A stretch of DNA of 64,000 nt from Stappia taiwanensis (GCF_014635285.1 NZ_BMCR01000005.1:186001-250000); one strand, 5' to 3'; shown: positions 1 to 11,200, counted from the first letter of the stretch. Program-made: numbers and translations. The notes: generated from the letters alone by a model not told the origin.

Positions 1-161
1 TCCCGGCGGGGATGGCGTGCGGCACCCGTCCATCCGTACCGCAACCCGTCGCTTGAGATCGACGCCGGCCAATGGTGCAGCGTCTCGGCCACCCTGATGG
101 CAGGCGCATGCCTTCGACGGCGTGAGGTCCCGGAGGGAGCACTCAGGATTGGGAGCATGTC
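1..161. other. Left-edge sequence without a confident gene
   Basis: All three forward frames either close early or stay open without a recognisable protein. One forward frame is open from the edge to a TGA at 163-165 but its translation resembles no family I know. It may hold the tail of an upstream gene cut by the window. The last 15 bases contain GGGAG, a reasonable ribosome binding site for the protease that starts at 162. Confidence 0.4.
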
Positions 162-2708
162 ATGAAACAGGATGTGATTGTCGCTGTCGTCGCAAGTGTT
201 CTCGGCTTGCTGGCAAGTTGCTTTTCCGTCAGCGCTCAGGATCAGAAAAACGCCCCCGAGGCGGTTTCAATCGAAACTGCTCTCTCCGATGCCAAACTTC
301 TCGGCAAGGGAACCATCGAGGCCTATTCGAAAAACGAAAAGGCTCTGGTTGTCCTTCCCACAGCAGCCTTCGAGCGGCTGTTCCTGTGGTACTCTGAAAC
401 GGTCACCGTGCCATCCGGCGCAGATGACCATCTATGGTTGGGCGGCTCTGTCGTCCAGTTCCAGCATCGCGGCGACAAGGTCTTTGTCCGCGACCTGACG
501 GCGACCTTCGGCACTCGCATCGGCGACACCCAGGCGCCAGAGCTCGGCCAGCAAACGGGAGCGACGATCAATCCGATTGCGATTGCCGTGCGCCGGTCCA
601 ACGAGCCGCCGATCGCGGCGATTTTGCCAGTTGTCGCCTCGGCCGAGGACGGGCGTGTTCTGGTCGATATCACGGCGCTCTTTTCCAACGACATCGACTT
701 CATGTCGGCGCGTGCGCTGATCGCCAAGACCGGATTAACGCCACTCAAGGTGAATCCGGCAGCCTCCTACATCACCAGCGTGCGCGTGTTCCCCGAGAAC
801 TTCAATGTCAGGACGCATCTGACCTTCCTTGCCAAGGCCAAGGACCCGATTGCGCCGCCACGGAACATCTCGATGCGGGTCGGTCATTCGCTGGTCATGC
901 TGCCCGAAAAACCGATGGCCGCACGGCAGTTCGATCCCAGAGTCGGGTATTTTCGCACCGGGTCCGGTGTGACCGAACAGGATTCCGATTTCACCGTCTA
1001 TGAAGACGCCGGCCGCCTGGCGCAAACGCAAGGTTTGATCATGCGGTACAGGCTGGAGAAGAAGACCCCGGACGCTCCAGTCAGCGACCCTGTCGAGCCG
1101 ATCGTCTTCTACATCGGCCGCGAGGTGCCGGACCGGTGGCGGCCCTATCTGAAACGCGCAGTGGAGAGCTGGCAGCCTGCCTTCGAGGCTGCGGGCTTTT
1201 CCAACGCAATTGTCGCGCGCGATGCTCCGTCTTTCGCGGACGATCCGAACTGGACACCGGAGGATGCGCGCCACAGCACCATCAGGTGGCTTGCCCGGCC
1301 GACGCAAAACGCGACCGGACCGCATATCGTCGATCCGCGATCGGGCGAGATCCTGTCGTCGCACGTGGAGGTCTGGCCAGGGGTCATCACGATATTCAGC
1401 CAATACTATTTCGGCATCCATGCCGCGCTCGACCCGAGGGTCACCTCTCTCCCCTTGAGCGAAGAATTGCAGGGACGGTTGCTGCAATATGCCGTTGCCC
1501 ATGAAGTCGGCCATGGCATTGGCTTGCGGCACAATCACCTGGCATCCACCGCCTATTCCATCGCCCAGATGCGCAATCCGGAGTTCGCCAACAGCGCATC
1601 CGGTGCGACCACCTCGATCATGTCCTACGGACGCTGGAACCAGGCAGCGCAACCCGGAGACGGCGTCACCAAGTTCATACCGGATCCCGGGCCTTATGAT
1701 TTCTTCGCGATCAAATGGGGCTATGGCGATTTCGGAAAGACGCCGGATGAGGAAAACAAGGCGCTCGCCAGTCTCGTCGAGGCGGCGCAAGCCGATCGCC
1801 GGTTGCAATGGGCTGCGGGGGAACTGGCCGGCGAAATGGAGATCTGGAATGCCGACCCTCGCGTTCTGATGGAAAGCACAGGGATCGAGCGAGTTGAAGC
1901 CACACGGCTCGGCGTCACCAACATCGTCCGGGCGATTGAGAAGCTGTCGGCGGCAACGAAGGGCGACGAGACGGAGCTGGCAGCCGCCTATGGCGCAATC
2001 CAGACCTTCCACATGCGGTTCCTGAAATCGGTGACGAAGCTGATTGCCGGCGTGGAGGCCTATCCCTGGGCGCCCAGCCCCTACAGACGACTGGTTCCCG
2101 CTGAACAGCAGCGCGCCGCGATCCACTACCTCCTCGGAGAAGGTGCCCGCAGCCTGAATGCCTATCTGGAACCGGGTCTGGTCGAGCGCATCTCAGTTTT
2201 TGGTGGAGCGGAGGCAATCGCCGGCCTGCAGGCCTCGCTGGTCGACGATCTGTTCGAAGTTCTGCCAAATCCGGGGTTTCCGTCCGGCATCAAAAAACTT
2301 CCATTACTGGAGGCCCAGAAAGCCGGCAACGCCGCTGCCTATGGGCCGCTGGACTTCGCGGATGACACCTATGAGGCGCTCTGGAGCAACCTGTCGTCCG
2401 CGCCGACCTGGCGGCGCGTCTTGCAACGCGCCTATCTGGACAACATTGCTGCGATCCTGAAGGAAGAAAGGACCTCGAACCGGGCCGACCGGCTGAAAGC
2501 AAGAAGCGCCATGGCCCAGGGGCTGACAGCCGCATTCGCGGCGAGCATCACATCCTCAAGCGCCGAGACGGTCTTTCCGGGCTGGGCGCGGGACATGTTG
2601 CCAAAGCTGGCGGATCGTCTGGAGATCGCCGCCGATGAAGCCGGGACCGCTGACGAGCGTTACCATTTTCTGGCAATGGCCGCGCGTGCCAGACAGCTCG
2701 CCCGGTAG
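162..2708 (+). CDS. Secreted zinc-dependent metalloprotease of the DUF5117/Met-zincin type
   Basis: This 848-residue protein starts with a Sec-type signal peptide (lysine at position 2, hydrophobic core, likely cleavage after SVSA near residue 25), so it should act in the periplasm or outside the cell. The extended zinc motif HExxHxxGxxH is complete, with H447, E448, H451 and H457. A Met-turn candidate (SIMSYG) follows about 35 residues later, as in metzincins. The layout, with a long N-terminal region before a central protease domain and a helical C-terminal part, matches the DUF5117 plus DUF4953/Met-zincin proteins. The natural substrate is unknown. The ATG at 162 is preceded by GGGAG at a good distance. 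The downstream gene converges on it, so it is probably transcribed alone. Confidence 0.85.
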   Translation: MKQDVIVAVVASVLGLLASCFSVSAQDQKNAPEAVSIETALSDAKLLGKGTIEAYSKNEKALVVLPTAAFERLFLWYSETVTVPSGADDHLWLGGSVVQFQHRGDKVFVRDLTATFGTRIGDTQAPELGQQTGATINPIAIAVRRSNEPPIAAILPVVASAEDGRVLVDITALFSNDIDFMSARALIAKTGLTPLKVNPAASYITSVRVFPENFNVRTHLTFLAKAKDPIAPPRNISMRVGHSLVMLPEKPMAARQFDPRVGYFRTGSGVTEQDSDFTVYEDAGRLAQTQGLIMRYRLEKKTPDAPVSDPVEPIVFYIGREVPDRWRPYLKRAVESWQPAFEAAGFSNAIVARDAPSFADDPNWTPEDARHSTIRWLARPTQNATGPHIVDPRSGEILSSHVEVWPGVITIFSQYYFGIHAALDPRVTSLPLSEELQGRLLQYAVAHEVGHGIGLRHNHLASTAYSIAQMRNPEFANSASGATTSIMSYGRWNQAAQPGDGVTKFIPDPGPYDFFAIKWGYGDFGKTPDEENKALASLVEAAQADRRLQWAAGELAGEMEIWNADPRVLMESTGIERVEATRLGVTNIVRAIEKLSAATKGDETELAAAYGAIQTFHMRFLKSVTKLIAGVEAYPWAPSPYRRLVPAEQQRAAIHYLLGEGARSLNAYLEPGLVERISVFGGAEAIAGLQASLVDDLFEVLPNPGFPSGIKKLPLLEAQKAGNAAAYGPLDFADDTYEALWSNLSSAPTWRRVLQRAYLDNIAAILKEERTSNRADRLKARSAMAQGLTAAFAASITSSSAETVFPGWARDMLPKLADRLEIAADEAGTADERYHFLAMAARARQLAR

Positions 2709-2800
2709 ACCGCAACCGGCCGGGGCAGGCAGGAAAGCTGAGAACACTCAAGCCCCCGAGCGCTTAGGCGCAGCCGCCGCGCGTCCGCTTCTCCCGGTCC

Positions 2801-4042
2801 CTACTCCGGCTGCAGCAGGGCGCGGGTGGCGGCGAGCAGGGCTTCATCGCCGTAGTGCCGAGCGGCGAAGGAGAGCCCGACCGGCGCGTCGTCGACAGTC
2901 AGCAGCGGCGCAGTGATTTCCGGCAGCCGGCCCACACCGGAAAACGACGTGATCGCCATGGTCGGATCGTAGAACGCCAGCACCGCCTCCAGACTGGTCA
3001 GCGACCCCTTCAACGGGGCGATTACCGGTGTGGTCGGAAAACAGATCACCGTGCCTTGCGGCAGCGCCGCGTTGATCGCCTCGAACAGCCGCTCGCACAA
3101 GGCAAGACTGTCGAGCGCGGCGATCCGGTCGAATGCCCGCACATTGCCATAGGCCATGGAGAAGACGAAGCCGAGCTCCGGCTTTTGCGTCTCGATCCAG
3201 TTGCCGCCGGTGTTTTGAAACTCCGCCGTCTGCAAATTGCGCAAGGCCTTTGCGTTGCAGTCGGCAAGCCCCATGTCGCGGCCGACCAGATCGGCAAAAC
3301 GCACCCGCTCCGGGACGATGCCGGCCCGGTCGCAGATCGTCCCCAGCGCTTCCTCCGCCGCGCGGGCGACCGCGCCGTCGCAAAGCTCAAACGCATCCTC
3401 CAGAATCAGCAGCCGCTCAACCGCCGGCTCCCCGTCAGCCGTCGCATCCCCTTCCGGCGCGCTGCGCAGCAGCACCCGCATCGCCTTGTCGAGCACGGCG
3501 AACCGGTCCGCCGCCGCCCCGACCGTGCTGACGCCCGGCATGAACGGCAGCACCCCGGCTTCGGAAATCCGGTGCAGCGACGGGCGCATGCCCCAAAGGC
3601 CGCACAGGCTCGCCGGAACCCGGATCGAGCCTCCGGAATCGGTGCCCAGGGAGAAGTCGGCGAGCCCGCCGGCGACCGAGGCGGCGGAACCGCTGGACGA
3701 GCCGCCCGGGACGCGCTCCGGCGCCCGCGCGTTCACCGGCGTGCCAAAGAACTGGCTCTCGCCGTCAAGGCTGTAGGTGAACTCATCGGCGACCACCTTA
3801 CCGATGCAAGTTCCGCCCGCCGCCAGCAGCTGATCGACGCAAAGCGCGTTCTGCTGCGGCGCCGCATGGGCATCGCGCCAAGCCGGGCTGCCATAGGAGG
3901 TTTTTCGGCCGGCCAGATCGATGTTGTCCTTCACCGTGAAGCGCAAACCATCGAGCACCCCGCCGCGATAGGGCGGGATCGACAAGCGCTCGACCAGCGA
4001 GCCGGTCGGATCGGATGCGGAAACGTGCGGGGAAGACGCCAT
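2801..4042 (-). CDS. Amidase signature family hydrolase
   Basis: A 413-residue enzyme of the amidase signature family, which hydrolyses C-N bonds of amides or related substrates with a Ser-cisSer-Lys triad. The glycine/serine-rich signature is clear (GGSSSGSAA, then TDSGGSIRVPAS about 20 residues later), and the candidate triad lysine lies in the early TVKDNID motif. The frame is open further upstream, but the ATG at 4042 gives the usual family length and avoids running into the LysR gene. It lies 61 bases downstream of that regulator on the same strand, so the two are probably co-transcribed or functionally linked. The substrate cannot be told from sequence; formamide, urea-derivative or Glu-tRNA amidase subfamilies are alternatives. 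Confidence 0.85.
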   Translation of the reverse strand: MASSPHVSASDPTGSLVERLSIPPYRGGVLDGLRFTVKDNIDLAGRKTSYGSPAWRDAHAAPQQNALCVDQLLAAGGTCIGKVVADEFTYSLDGESQFFGTPVNARAPERVPGGSSSGSAASVAGGLADFSLGTDSGGSIRVPASLCGLWGMRPSLHRISEAGVLPFMPGVSTVGAAADRFAVLDKAMRVLLRSAPEGDATADGEPAVERLLILEDAFELCDGAVARAAEEALGTICDRAGIVPERVRFADLVGRDMGLADCNAKALRNLQTAEFQNTGGNWIETQKPELGFVFSMAYGNVRAFDRIAALDSLALCERLFEAINAALPQGTVICFPTTPVIAPLKGSLTSLEAVLAFYDPTMAITSFSGVGRLPEITAPLLTVDDAPVGLSFAARHYGDEALLAATRALLQPE

Positions 4043-4103
4043 GAAAATCTCCGGAAAAAACTGCAAAATACGCAAAGACCGATAGCCAATCGGACCGTGC
4101 GGC

Positions 4104-5018
4104 TCAACCGTCCGCGACGGATCGCGGCGCCCCCGCACAGACCTCGCGCACGCACTCACGCAGCCAGCGATGGGCCGGATCGGCGTCCAGCCTCGGGTGC
4201 CAGAGCAGCGACACGGTGACCTCCGGCACCAAAACCGGCAGGGGAAAACTGAAAAGATCATCGCGCAAGGATACGGTGTGCCGTTCGGGAACAGCAGTGA
4301 TCAGATCCGAGCCCCGCACCAGCGCCAGCGCCGAGGAAAACCCGCCGACGATTGCCGCAATCTTCCGCGCCAGCCCAAGCGCCTGCAGCGCTTGATCGAC
4401 CGGCCCCGCATCCCGACCCTGACGGGAGACGAGCACATGCCGCCCGGCCGCATAGCGCGCCGGTGTGATCTCGCCCCGGCACAAGGCATGCCCGGACCGC
4501 ACGACGCCGATGAACCGGTCGCGAAACAGCGCCTGCGCCCGCAACTCCGGCCCCATCTCCTCGCCGACGACCCCGGTTTCCAGATCAACGGTGCCTTCGC
4601 GCAGCGGCGTGCTGTCCCGGTCCGGCTTTTGCACGAAGCGCAGACGCACGCCAGGGGCCTGACGCATGAGACGGGCCATCAGATCCGCGCCGTAACTCTC
4701 CACGAAACCTTCGCTGGTCCTCAGGGTAAAGACCCGCTGCAGCCGGGCGAGATCGAGCGCCGCCGCCGGGCGCAAAGCCGCTTCCGCCTCCGCGACCAGC
4801 CCAGCGACCCGCTCCCGCAGCTCAAGCGCCCGGGGGGTGGGAACCAGCCCGCGCCCGGCGCGTACCAGCAGCGGATCGCCGGTCGTCTCGCGCAGGCGTT
4901 TCAGTGCCCGGCTCATGGCCGAGGGGCTGAGGTGCAGCCGCGCGGCGGCGCGAGCCACGCTGCCTTCGGCCAGCAGCACCTCCAGGGTGACGAGCAGGTT
5001 GAGATCGGGCCGCGACAT
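4104..5018 (-). CDS. LysR-family transcriptional regulator
   Basis: A 304-residue regulator with an N-terminal winged helix-turn-helix (residues about 5-62, with the typical GSVARAAARLHLSPSAMSRALKRL helix pair split over two helices) followed by a periplasmic-binding-protein-like effector domain. It lies immediately upstream of the amidase in the same direction and is divergent from the DUF2798/MFS pair across 130 bases. LysR proteins usually act on the divergent promoter, so the exporter pair and the amidase are both possible targets. The inducer is not identifiable. Confidence 0.88.
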   Translation of the reverse strand: MSRPDLNLLVTLEVLLAEGSVARAAARLHLSPSAMSRALKRLRETTGDPLLVRAGRGLVPTPRALELRERVAGLVAEAEAALRPAAALDLARLQRVFTLRTSEGFVESYGADLMARLMRQAPGVRLRFVQKPDRDSTPLREGTVDLETGVVGEEMGPELRAQALFRDRFIGVVRSGHALCRGEITPARYAAGRHVLVSRQGRDAGPVDQALQALGLARKIAAIVGGFSSALALVRGSDLITAVPERHTVSLRDDLFSFPLPVLVPEVTVSLLWHPRLDADPAHRWLRECVREVCAGAPRSVADG

Positions 5019-5148
5019 GGGCCGAACCCTAGCATGATTCCAGCCATATGAGGCGTTTCATGCATGAATAAGCTGCAAATGATGCGCGTTCCGCCATGAC
5101 TGGGGACCGGCTACCTGTGGATGAGTTCCACCCGCAGAAAGTCACCCG

Positions 5149-5391
5149 ATGATCCCGGCCAGATTTGAACCCGCTCTCTTCGCCCTCCTCCTCTCCGGCC
5201 TGATGTCGCTGGTGGTCTCGGCGATCTCCACCTGGCGCAGCGCCGGGTTGGCCGAAGGCTTTCCCAGGCTCTGGCTCGGGGCATGGCTTGCCTCCTGGCT
5301 TGTCGCCTTCCCGCTCGTTCTGGCCATAGCCCCCATTGCCCGCCGCGCCGTGCGCCGGCTAGTGCGATCCGACCAGGAAAATTCCCGATGA
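5149..5391 (+). CDS. Small DUF2798-family membrane protein
   Basis: An 80-residue protein with two predicted membrane helices (about residues 8-28 and 42-63) separated by a short loop and a basic C-terminal tail. The pattern fits the DUF2798 family of small inner-membrane proteins of unknown function, which often sit beside transporters. Its stop overlaps the start of the MFS gene by ATGA, indicating translational coupling. It is divergent from the LysR gene, which may control it. Confidence 0.75.
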   Translation: MIPARFEPALFALLLSGLMSLVVSAISTWRSAGLAEGFPRLWLGAWLASWLVAFPLVLAIAPIARRAVRRLVRSDQENSR

Positions 5392-6818
5392 CGACGGCAA
5401 GAAACAACGTGAGCGCGGCAAGCGAGACCGGATCGCCCGCCGCCCGTTGGGCACTCGCCAGCCTGTCCCTGTCGGTGCTGCTGTCGTCCCTGGGCACCAG
5501 CATCGCCAATGTCGCCCTGCCGAGGCTTGCGGAGGTGTTCCAGGCTCCCTTCGGCCAGATCCAGTGGGTCGTGCTGGCCTATCTGCTGGCCATCACCACC
5601 TTGATCGTCAGCGCCGGACGGCTTGGCGACCTCATCGGTCATCGCCGGCTGCTGCTCATTGGGCTGGTGCTGTTCGCCGCCGGCTCCGCCGCCAGCGGCC
5701 TTGCCCCCGGCCTCCCGTCGCTGATCGCCGCCCGCGCGGTGCAGGGCCTTGGCGCGGCGGTCATGATGGCCCTTGCCATGGCCCTTGTCGGCGGCACGGT
5801 GTCCAGCGAGAGAACCGGCAGCGCCATGGGGCTTTTGGGAACCATGTCGGCGGTCGGCACCGCGCTCGGCCCGACGCTCGGCGGCGTTCTGATCGCCGGC
5901 GCCGGCTGGCGCGCCATCTTTCTGGTCACCGTGCCGCTGGCCCTGCTGACACTGGGTCTGGCCTGGCGCACCTTGCCGGCGGACGCGCGCAAGGCCAGCG
6001 CGGAGCGGCCACGCCTCGACATGGTCGGAACCGCACTGCTCGCGGCGACGCTCGCCGCCTATGCACTTGCCATGACGCTCGGGCGGGGCGATTTCGGCAC
6101 TTTGAACATCGCCCTTCTCGCCGGAGCCGCACTTGGCACCCTGCTGTTCGTGCTGTCGCAAACCCGCGTATCCGCGCCCTTGATCCGGCTGTCCGCCTTC
6201 CGCGATGGCACCTTCAGCAGCAGTCTTGCTGTCAACGCGGTGGTGGCAACGGTGATGATGGCAACCCTGATCGTCGGGCCGTTCTACCTGGCGCAAGCGC
6301 TGGGGCTCAACGCGGCGATGGTTGGCCTTGCCATGTCGGTCGGCCCGATCATCGCCGCCCTCAGCGGCGTCCCCGCCGGACGGCTGGTCGACCGGCTCGG
6401 CGCGCCGACAACCGTCCGCCTTGGCCTTGGCGTCATGGCGGCCGGATCCTTCGGCCTGGCCATCCTGCCGGCCCTGTTCGGCCTTGCCGGCTACATCGCC
6501 GCCATCGCCCTGCTGACGCCCGGCTACCAGTTGTTTCAGGCGGCCAACAACACATCCCTCATGCAAGGGGTCGACAAGGCCCGCCGTGGCGTGATTTCCG
6601 GCCTGCTCAACCTGTCGCGCAATCTCGGGCTGATCACCGGCGCCTCGCTGATGGGCGCGGTGTTCGCCGCCGCCGCAGGCGCCAGCGACATATCCCAGGC
6701 CACGCCTGACGCTGTCGCAGGGGGAATGCAGGTCACCTTCGGGCTCGCCGGGCTTCTGGTCGTCGGCGCGTTTCTTCTTGCCGCCAGCACCGCAATGCGG
6801 CGCAAGACCATTTCCTGA
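5388..6818 (+). CDS. MFS transporter, DHA2 (EmrB/QacA) multidrug-efflux type
   Basis: A 476-residue inner-membrane protein with about 14 hydrophobic segments, the layout of the DHA2 drug:proton antiporters. Visible family motifs are the early motif D1-like stretch (LGTSIANVALP), motif A in the loop after helix 2 (GRLGDLIGHRR) and the motif C-like glycine-rich helix 5 (GTALGPTLGG). The ATG at 5388 is chosen over an upstream frame-open ATG because it forms an ATGA overlap with the preceding small membrane protein and matches family length. Exported compounds are unknown. Confidence 0.85.
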   Translation: MTTARNNVSAASETGSPAARWALASLSLSVLLSSLGTSIANVALPRLAEVFQAPFGQIQWVVLAYLLAITTLIVSAGRLGDLIGHRRLLLIGLVLFAAGSAASGLAPGLPSLIAARAVQGLGAAVMMALAMALVGGTVSSERTGSAMGLLGTMSAVGTALGPTLGGVLIAGAGWRAIFLVTVPLALLTLGLAWRTLPADARKASAERPRLDMVGTALLAATLAAYALAMTLGRGDFGTLNIALLAGAALGTLLFVLSQTRVSAPLIRLSAFRDGTFSSSLAVNAVVATVMMATLIVGPFYLAQALGLNAAMVGLAMSVGPIIAALSGVPAGRLVDRLGAPTTVRLGLGVMAAGSFGLAILPALFGLAGYIAAIALLTPGYQLFQAANNTSLMQGVDKARRGVISGLLNLSRNLGLITGASLMGAVFAAAAGASDISQATPDAVAGGMQVTFGLAGLLVVGAFLLAASTAMRRKTIS

Positions 6819-6965
6819 GGTAGCGCATAGCTGATCGGCGGCTTTTTTTTGCCCCTTTCCCGCCAGTTCGGCTATGAGGGACGTGGCTCGCGCGGCAAGG
6901 CCCCACAAAGGCACCGCCCGGGCCGTCTCACATGACGACCTTCACCATCACGGACAGTGAATATC

Positions 6966-8219
6966 ATGACCGCTTTCAAATCGGAGTTCTTGAAGACCCT
7001 CCAAGAGCGAGGCTTCATCCATCAGATCTCGAACCCGGACGGGCTCGACGATCTGTATGCGTCCGGAACGGTCACCGCCTATATCGGCTTCGACTGCACG
7101 GCGAAAAGCCTGCATGTCGGTTCGCTCGTCCAGATCATGATGCTGCACTGGATGCAGAAGACCGGTCACCGGCCGATCACCCTGATGGGCGGCGGAACCA
7201 CCCGGATCGGCGACCCGACCTTCCGCGATGACGCGCGCCCGCTCCTCACCGGCGAGCAGATCGAGGACAACAAGGCCGGCATCCGCAAGGTGTTCTCCAA
7301 TTTCCTGACCTTCGGCGAGGGACCGAAGGACGCGTTGATGCTGGACAACGCCGACTGGCTGCTCGGCCTGCAGTACATCGACTTCCTGCGCGAGGTCGGC
7401 CGGCATTTCTCCGTCAATCAGATGATCCAGCGGGACGCCGTGCGCCTGCGCCTTGAGCGCGAGCAGCACATGTCCTTCCTCGAATTCAACTACATGCTGC
7501 TGCAGGGCTACGACTTCGTCGAGCTGTACCGGCGCACCGGCTGCCGGGTGCAGATGGGCGGTTCCGACCAGTGGGGCAACATCTTGTCCGGCGTCGACCT
7601 TGGCCGGCGCATGGAAGAGGTGGAGCTGTTCGCCCTGACGACGCCGCTTCTCACCACCGCGTCCGGCGCGAAGATGGGCAAGACCGCCGCCGGCGCCGTC
7701 TGGCTCAACCCGGACATGCTCGCCCCTTACGACTACTGGCAGTTCTGGCGCAACACCGAGGACAGCGACGTGGAGCGTTTCCTCAAGCTGTTCACCACCC
7801 TGCCCCTGGACGAGATCGCCCGCCTTGCCGCCCTTGGCGGGTCGGAAATCAACGAGGCGAAGAAGGTGCTGGCCACCGAGGCGACCGCCATGGCCCATGG
7901 CCGGGAGGCGGCGGAGGCTGCCGCCGCGACCGCGCGCCAGGCCTTCGAGGAAGGCGCGCTGGCCGCCGGTCTGCCCACGGTGGAAATCCCCCGGGCCGAT
8001 CTTTCCGCCGGTCTCGGCGTGCTGGCGGCCTTCGTCACCGCCGGCCTGTGCGCCTCCAACGGCGAGGTGCGCCGTCAGGTCAAGAGCGGCGGCGTGCGCA
8101 TCAACGACCAGTCGGAAGGCGACGAGCGCCGCAGCCTGACGGAAGCCGATCTGGTGGATGACGGGGTGATCAAGCTCTCGCTCGGCAAGAAGCGGCACGT
8201 TTTGCTGAAGCCGGTCTGA
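6966..8219 (+). CDS. tyrS: Tyrosyl-tRNA synthetase
   Basis: A 417-residue class I aminoacyl-tRNA synthetase that charges tRNA-Tyr in the cytoplasm. The HIGH-type signature appears as LHVGS about 45 residues in, and the KMSKS-type loop appears as AKMGKTA around residue 240, a variant common in alphaproteobacteria. A C-terminal S4-like RNA-binding domain (about residues 350-415, [17 protein letters not shown]) is present. A GTG nine bases upstream is in frame, but the ATG at 6966 gives the usual N-terminus. A Rho-independent terminator follows directly. Confidence 0.97.
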   Translation: MTAFKSEFLKTLQERGFIHQISNPDGLDDLYASGTVTAYIGFDCTAKSLHVGSLVQIMMLHWMQKTGHRPITLMGGGTTRIGDPTFRDDARPLLTGEQIEDNKAGIRKVFSNFLTFGEGPKDALMLDNADWLLGLQYIDFLREVGRHFSVNQMIQRDAVRLRLEREQHMSFLEFNYMLLQGYDFVELYRRTGCRVQMGGSDQWGNILSGVDLGRRMEEVELFALTTPLLTTASGAKMGKTAAGAVWLNPDMLAPYDYWQFWRNTEDSDVERFLKLFTTLPLDEIARLAALGGSEINEAKKVLATEATAMAHGREAAEAAAATARQAFEEGALAAGLPTVEIPRADLSAGLGVLAAFVTAGLCASNGEVRRQVKSGGVRINDQSEGDERRSLTEADLVDDGVIKLSLGKKRHVLLKPV

Positions 8220-8252
8220 CCGGCACCAGAATGCACCAGGATCCGACTACAG

Positions 8253-8282
8253 ACGGGGGGCGGGAAACCGCCTCCCGTTTTT
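8253..8282 (+). terminator. Rho-independent terminator after tyrS
   Basis: An 11-bp stem (8253-8263 with 8268-8278, one G-T pair) closes a GAAA tetraloop and is followed by five T residues. It lies 33 bases after the tyrS stop and also abuts the stop of the convergent AsmA-like gene. Confidence 0.9.
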
Positions 8283-8283
8283 G

Positions 8284-11200
8284 TTACTGGTATTCGAAGA
8301 TCTTGCGGAAGATCCCCGGCGCCATTATCGAGGCCGGGTTGACCGTCAGCACCGGATCGCTGACCGGTCCGGACAGGCGATAGGTAACACCGATCAGCCC
8401 CTCATCCGAGCCGCCGCCAAGGGCAAAGCCGAGGATCGGGATCTTGGCGAAGAGATTGTTGAGCGCGAAGATCGGCACGAAAGTGCCGGTCATGTCGAGG
8501 GTCCGGCTGGCCAGATTGACCGTCCCGGAAATGTTGCCGCCGACCGTAGCCCCGGCAAGGGTTCCCTCCACCACCCGCAACAGATCGCCCTCGCGCCGGA
8601 AGACGATGTCGAGCGCGCTGAACGAGGCTTCGCCCTTCCGGGCAGCCCCGCGCAAGCCTCGCTGGCTGCCTTCCGGGTTGGCCACCTGCGGAACCTCGGC
8701 CAGCTTGCGGATCGCCGGATCTTCGGTGATCGACAGCCGCCGCACCTTGAAGGTGCCGTGCCAGGTCTTGTCGCCCGGCATCTGCAGCACGAGCACACCG
8801 CGCCCGCCGCGCATGCGCTTGTAAAGATCGGTGAAGCGCAGCAGCGCCCCGGTATCGGCGATCTCGCCGCTCAGGGTCCGTCCGCCGGAGCCCGGCGCCA
8901 GGGCAATCTCGAAGCCGGCACGGGCCCCGGTCTTGCCCGACAGCGACAGACTGCGCAACGTGCTTCCGCTGCTGGCAAGCCGGAGGCGGACGTCATTGGC
9001 CACCACACCGTTGAAACCGGTCAGCCGATCAATTTCCGCATTGACCTGAACGCTGGCCCCGCCCTTCCCGGAACTGCTCTTGCCGCCCTCCGTGAAACTG
9101 GCGACAAGCCCGCGCCCATCGAAACGGCGAGCTCTGAAGTCGGCGACAAATCCCTTGCCCTTGCGCGAGATCCGCAGGCTGGCGTCATCGCTGGGACGCA
9201 AGGCGAACCGGTCGAACCGTGCGCCGGTGAACCCGCCGGCCTCGCTGAGATCGATCGACCCGGCGATATCGACCCCTTCCGAGGTCAGTTGGAAGTTGCG
9301 GACCTGCCGGCGCCCCTCCCCCTGGTGCATCGTGAAGCGCGCGCGCGCCGGCACGCCCTGGCTCTTGATCCAGCCGACCTGCGGCAGATGCACCCGCGCC
9401 CGCGTCAGATCGACGTCATAGGCCATCCCGTCGGAGGTATCCTCCGTCGCCAATTGCAGCTTGCCGGTGATGAACTCGCGCAGGTCGAAGCCACGGGCGG
9501 CCAGCTCCTTGGCGGTGACATTCAGCACCACCCCCTGCCGCGAAGCCACCGCATCGCCGCCCGGCCCCTCGAACGGCACGACCAGATCCAGATTGGCCGC
9601 CAAACCGTCAAGTCGCCCCGAGCCCTTCAGCTCCAGACGGTTGGCATTGGCATCGAATGTCAGTTTGGCCCCAGCGAGCTTGTGCCCGTTGATCGGCTCG
9701 GCATTGGCGAACTTGCGCAAGGCGCCGGTCACCGACCAGTCGACCTCCTCCATCGCCACGTCCTTTGCCAGCGGGAACCGCGCCCGAACGTCGAGATTGC
9801 CTTCGCCCGAAACATCCGCCGGCGCGATATCCCGCTTCGACAGAACCTGGAAAGGCTCCGCGTCGATCAGACTTGCCAGACCTTCCGCCGGTCCGCTGAC
9901 CGCCAGCTCCAGCTCTCCGGTCTTGATGCCGGGTTTGCGCAGATCCGGGATGCGGAACACGGTTTGTCCCAGATCGAGCGGATCGGTCTCGCCGGCCACC
10001 ATCACGCCGCTGTCGGCGGAAACGGTGAGCATCGCGTCCGCCACGTTGATGGTGCCAGTCAGCCGCTGCGCCACCGGGATCGTGCCGATGGTCTTCAGGC
10101 TGACATCGGCAAAGGCGATATCGACGCGAACGTCATTGCCGGACCAGCCCGGATCCGGATCCTGGGAATCGAAGGCCGGCGGCTGCAGTGCCACCGTGGC
10201 CCGCCCCTTGAGGATCCGCCCGTCGATCATGTGTTCGATGATCCAGGCCCGCGCCGGCGGGACCATTGTCACCGGCCAGAGCCGCTTCATGGTTGCCACC
10301 GGCATCGGCCCGCTTTGCACCGCAAGCGCCAGATAGGGACCATCCTCGGCAAGGCGCAGCGAGCCGGCCCCATCCATCGACGCCGTGCCCGATTGCAGCA
10401 CCAGCGTGTCGAAAAACACCTCCCGGCGGCGCAGGTCCGCCCGCCCCTTGGCGGTGAAACTTTCCAGCAGGAACGGCGGTCCAGGCACATCGCTCGGCCC
10501 GATGCGGCCGTTGCGGGACTCGATCCGGTAAGACCACAGGGCTCCCGGCTGCCTGGGAGGTTCAACCACCCCTTCGAAGGGAAACACCGTGTTGCCGCGC
10601 ATGTAGACCGAGGGCGCGATCAGGAACCCGGGCCTCCCCTCTTCCCAGAGAAGCTGCACGTCGATCCGGTCGAAGCCGACAATGGCCCGACCGGTGTTGA
10701 TCCAGCCCGGTGTGACGATCAGGCTCGCCCGGGTGGTTTGAAATGCGCCCGCGGCGTCCAGTGACACCTCGATGGTCGGCTGGATCGGCACCCCGAGCCC
10801 CTTGCCGGTCGCCAGTTCCGCGTCAATGGGCATGAACTCGCCAATGGTGACATCGCGCAAGGCCAGGGTAATGGTCCGCTGGCCTGTCTCCGGATCGACC
10901 CGCCGCAATGCCTGCGCCCGCCACCGACCGAGGCGCCCGGCGACCTCGGCCTCCATGCGCAAGGTCAGGTCTTCGTCATGGGTCAGTTCGGCGTCGATCC
11001 CGGAGATCCGATAGGTCTCCTCCGCCTCGGCCAGCACCTCGCCGGACACGATCTCGATGCGGGAAATGCCCCGGCGGGAGAGCTGCTGCCCCGCGAGGAT
11101 ACCGATCTGATCCATCGCCTCGGCAATGCCGGACATCTTCGGTACGGAGGTGGTTTCCGCCGGTTCGGTTTCCAGCTCCAGCCGCGGTTGCTCCAGCACG

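Noticed and set aside
6841-6851. T-rich run after the MFS gene as a terminator
   Set aside because: No stable stem of useful length precedes the T run.
8281-10764. Long plus-strand open frame opposite the AsmA-like gene
   Set aside because: Histidine/arginine-rich antisense translation; the minus-strand protein has the AsmA C-terminal pattern.
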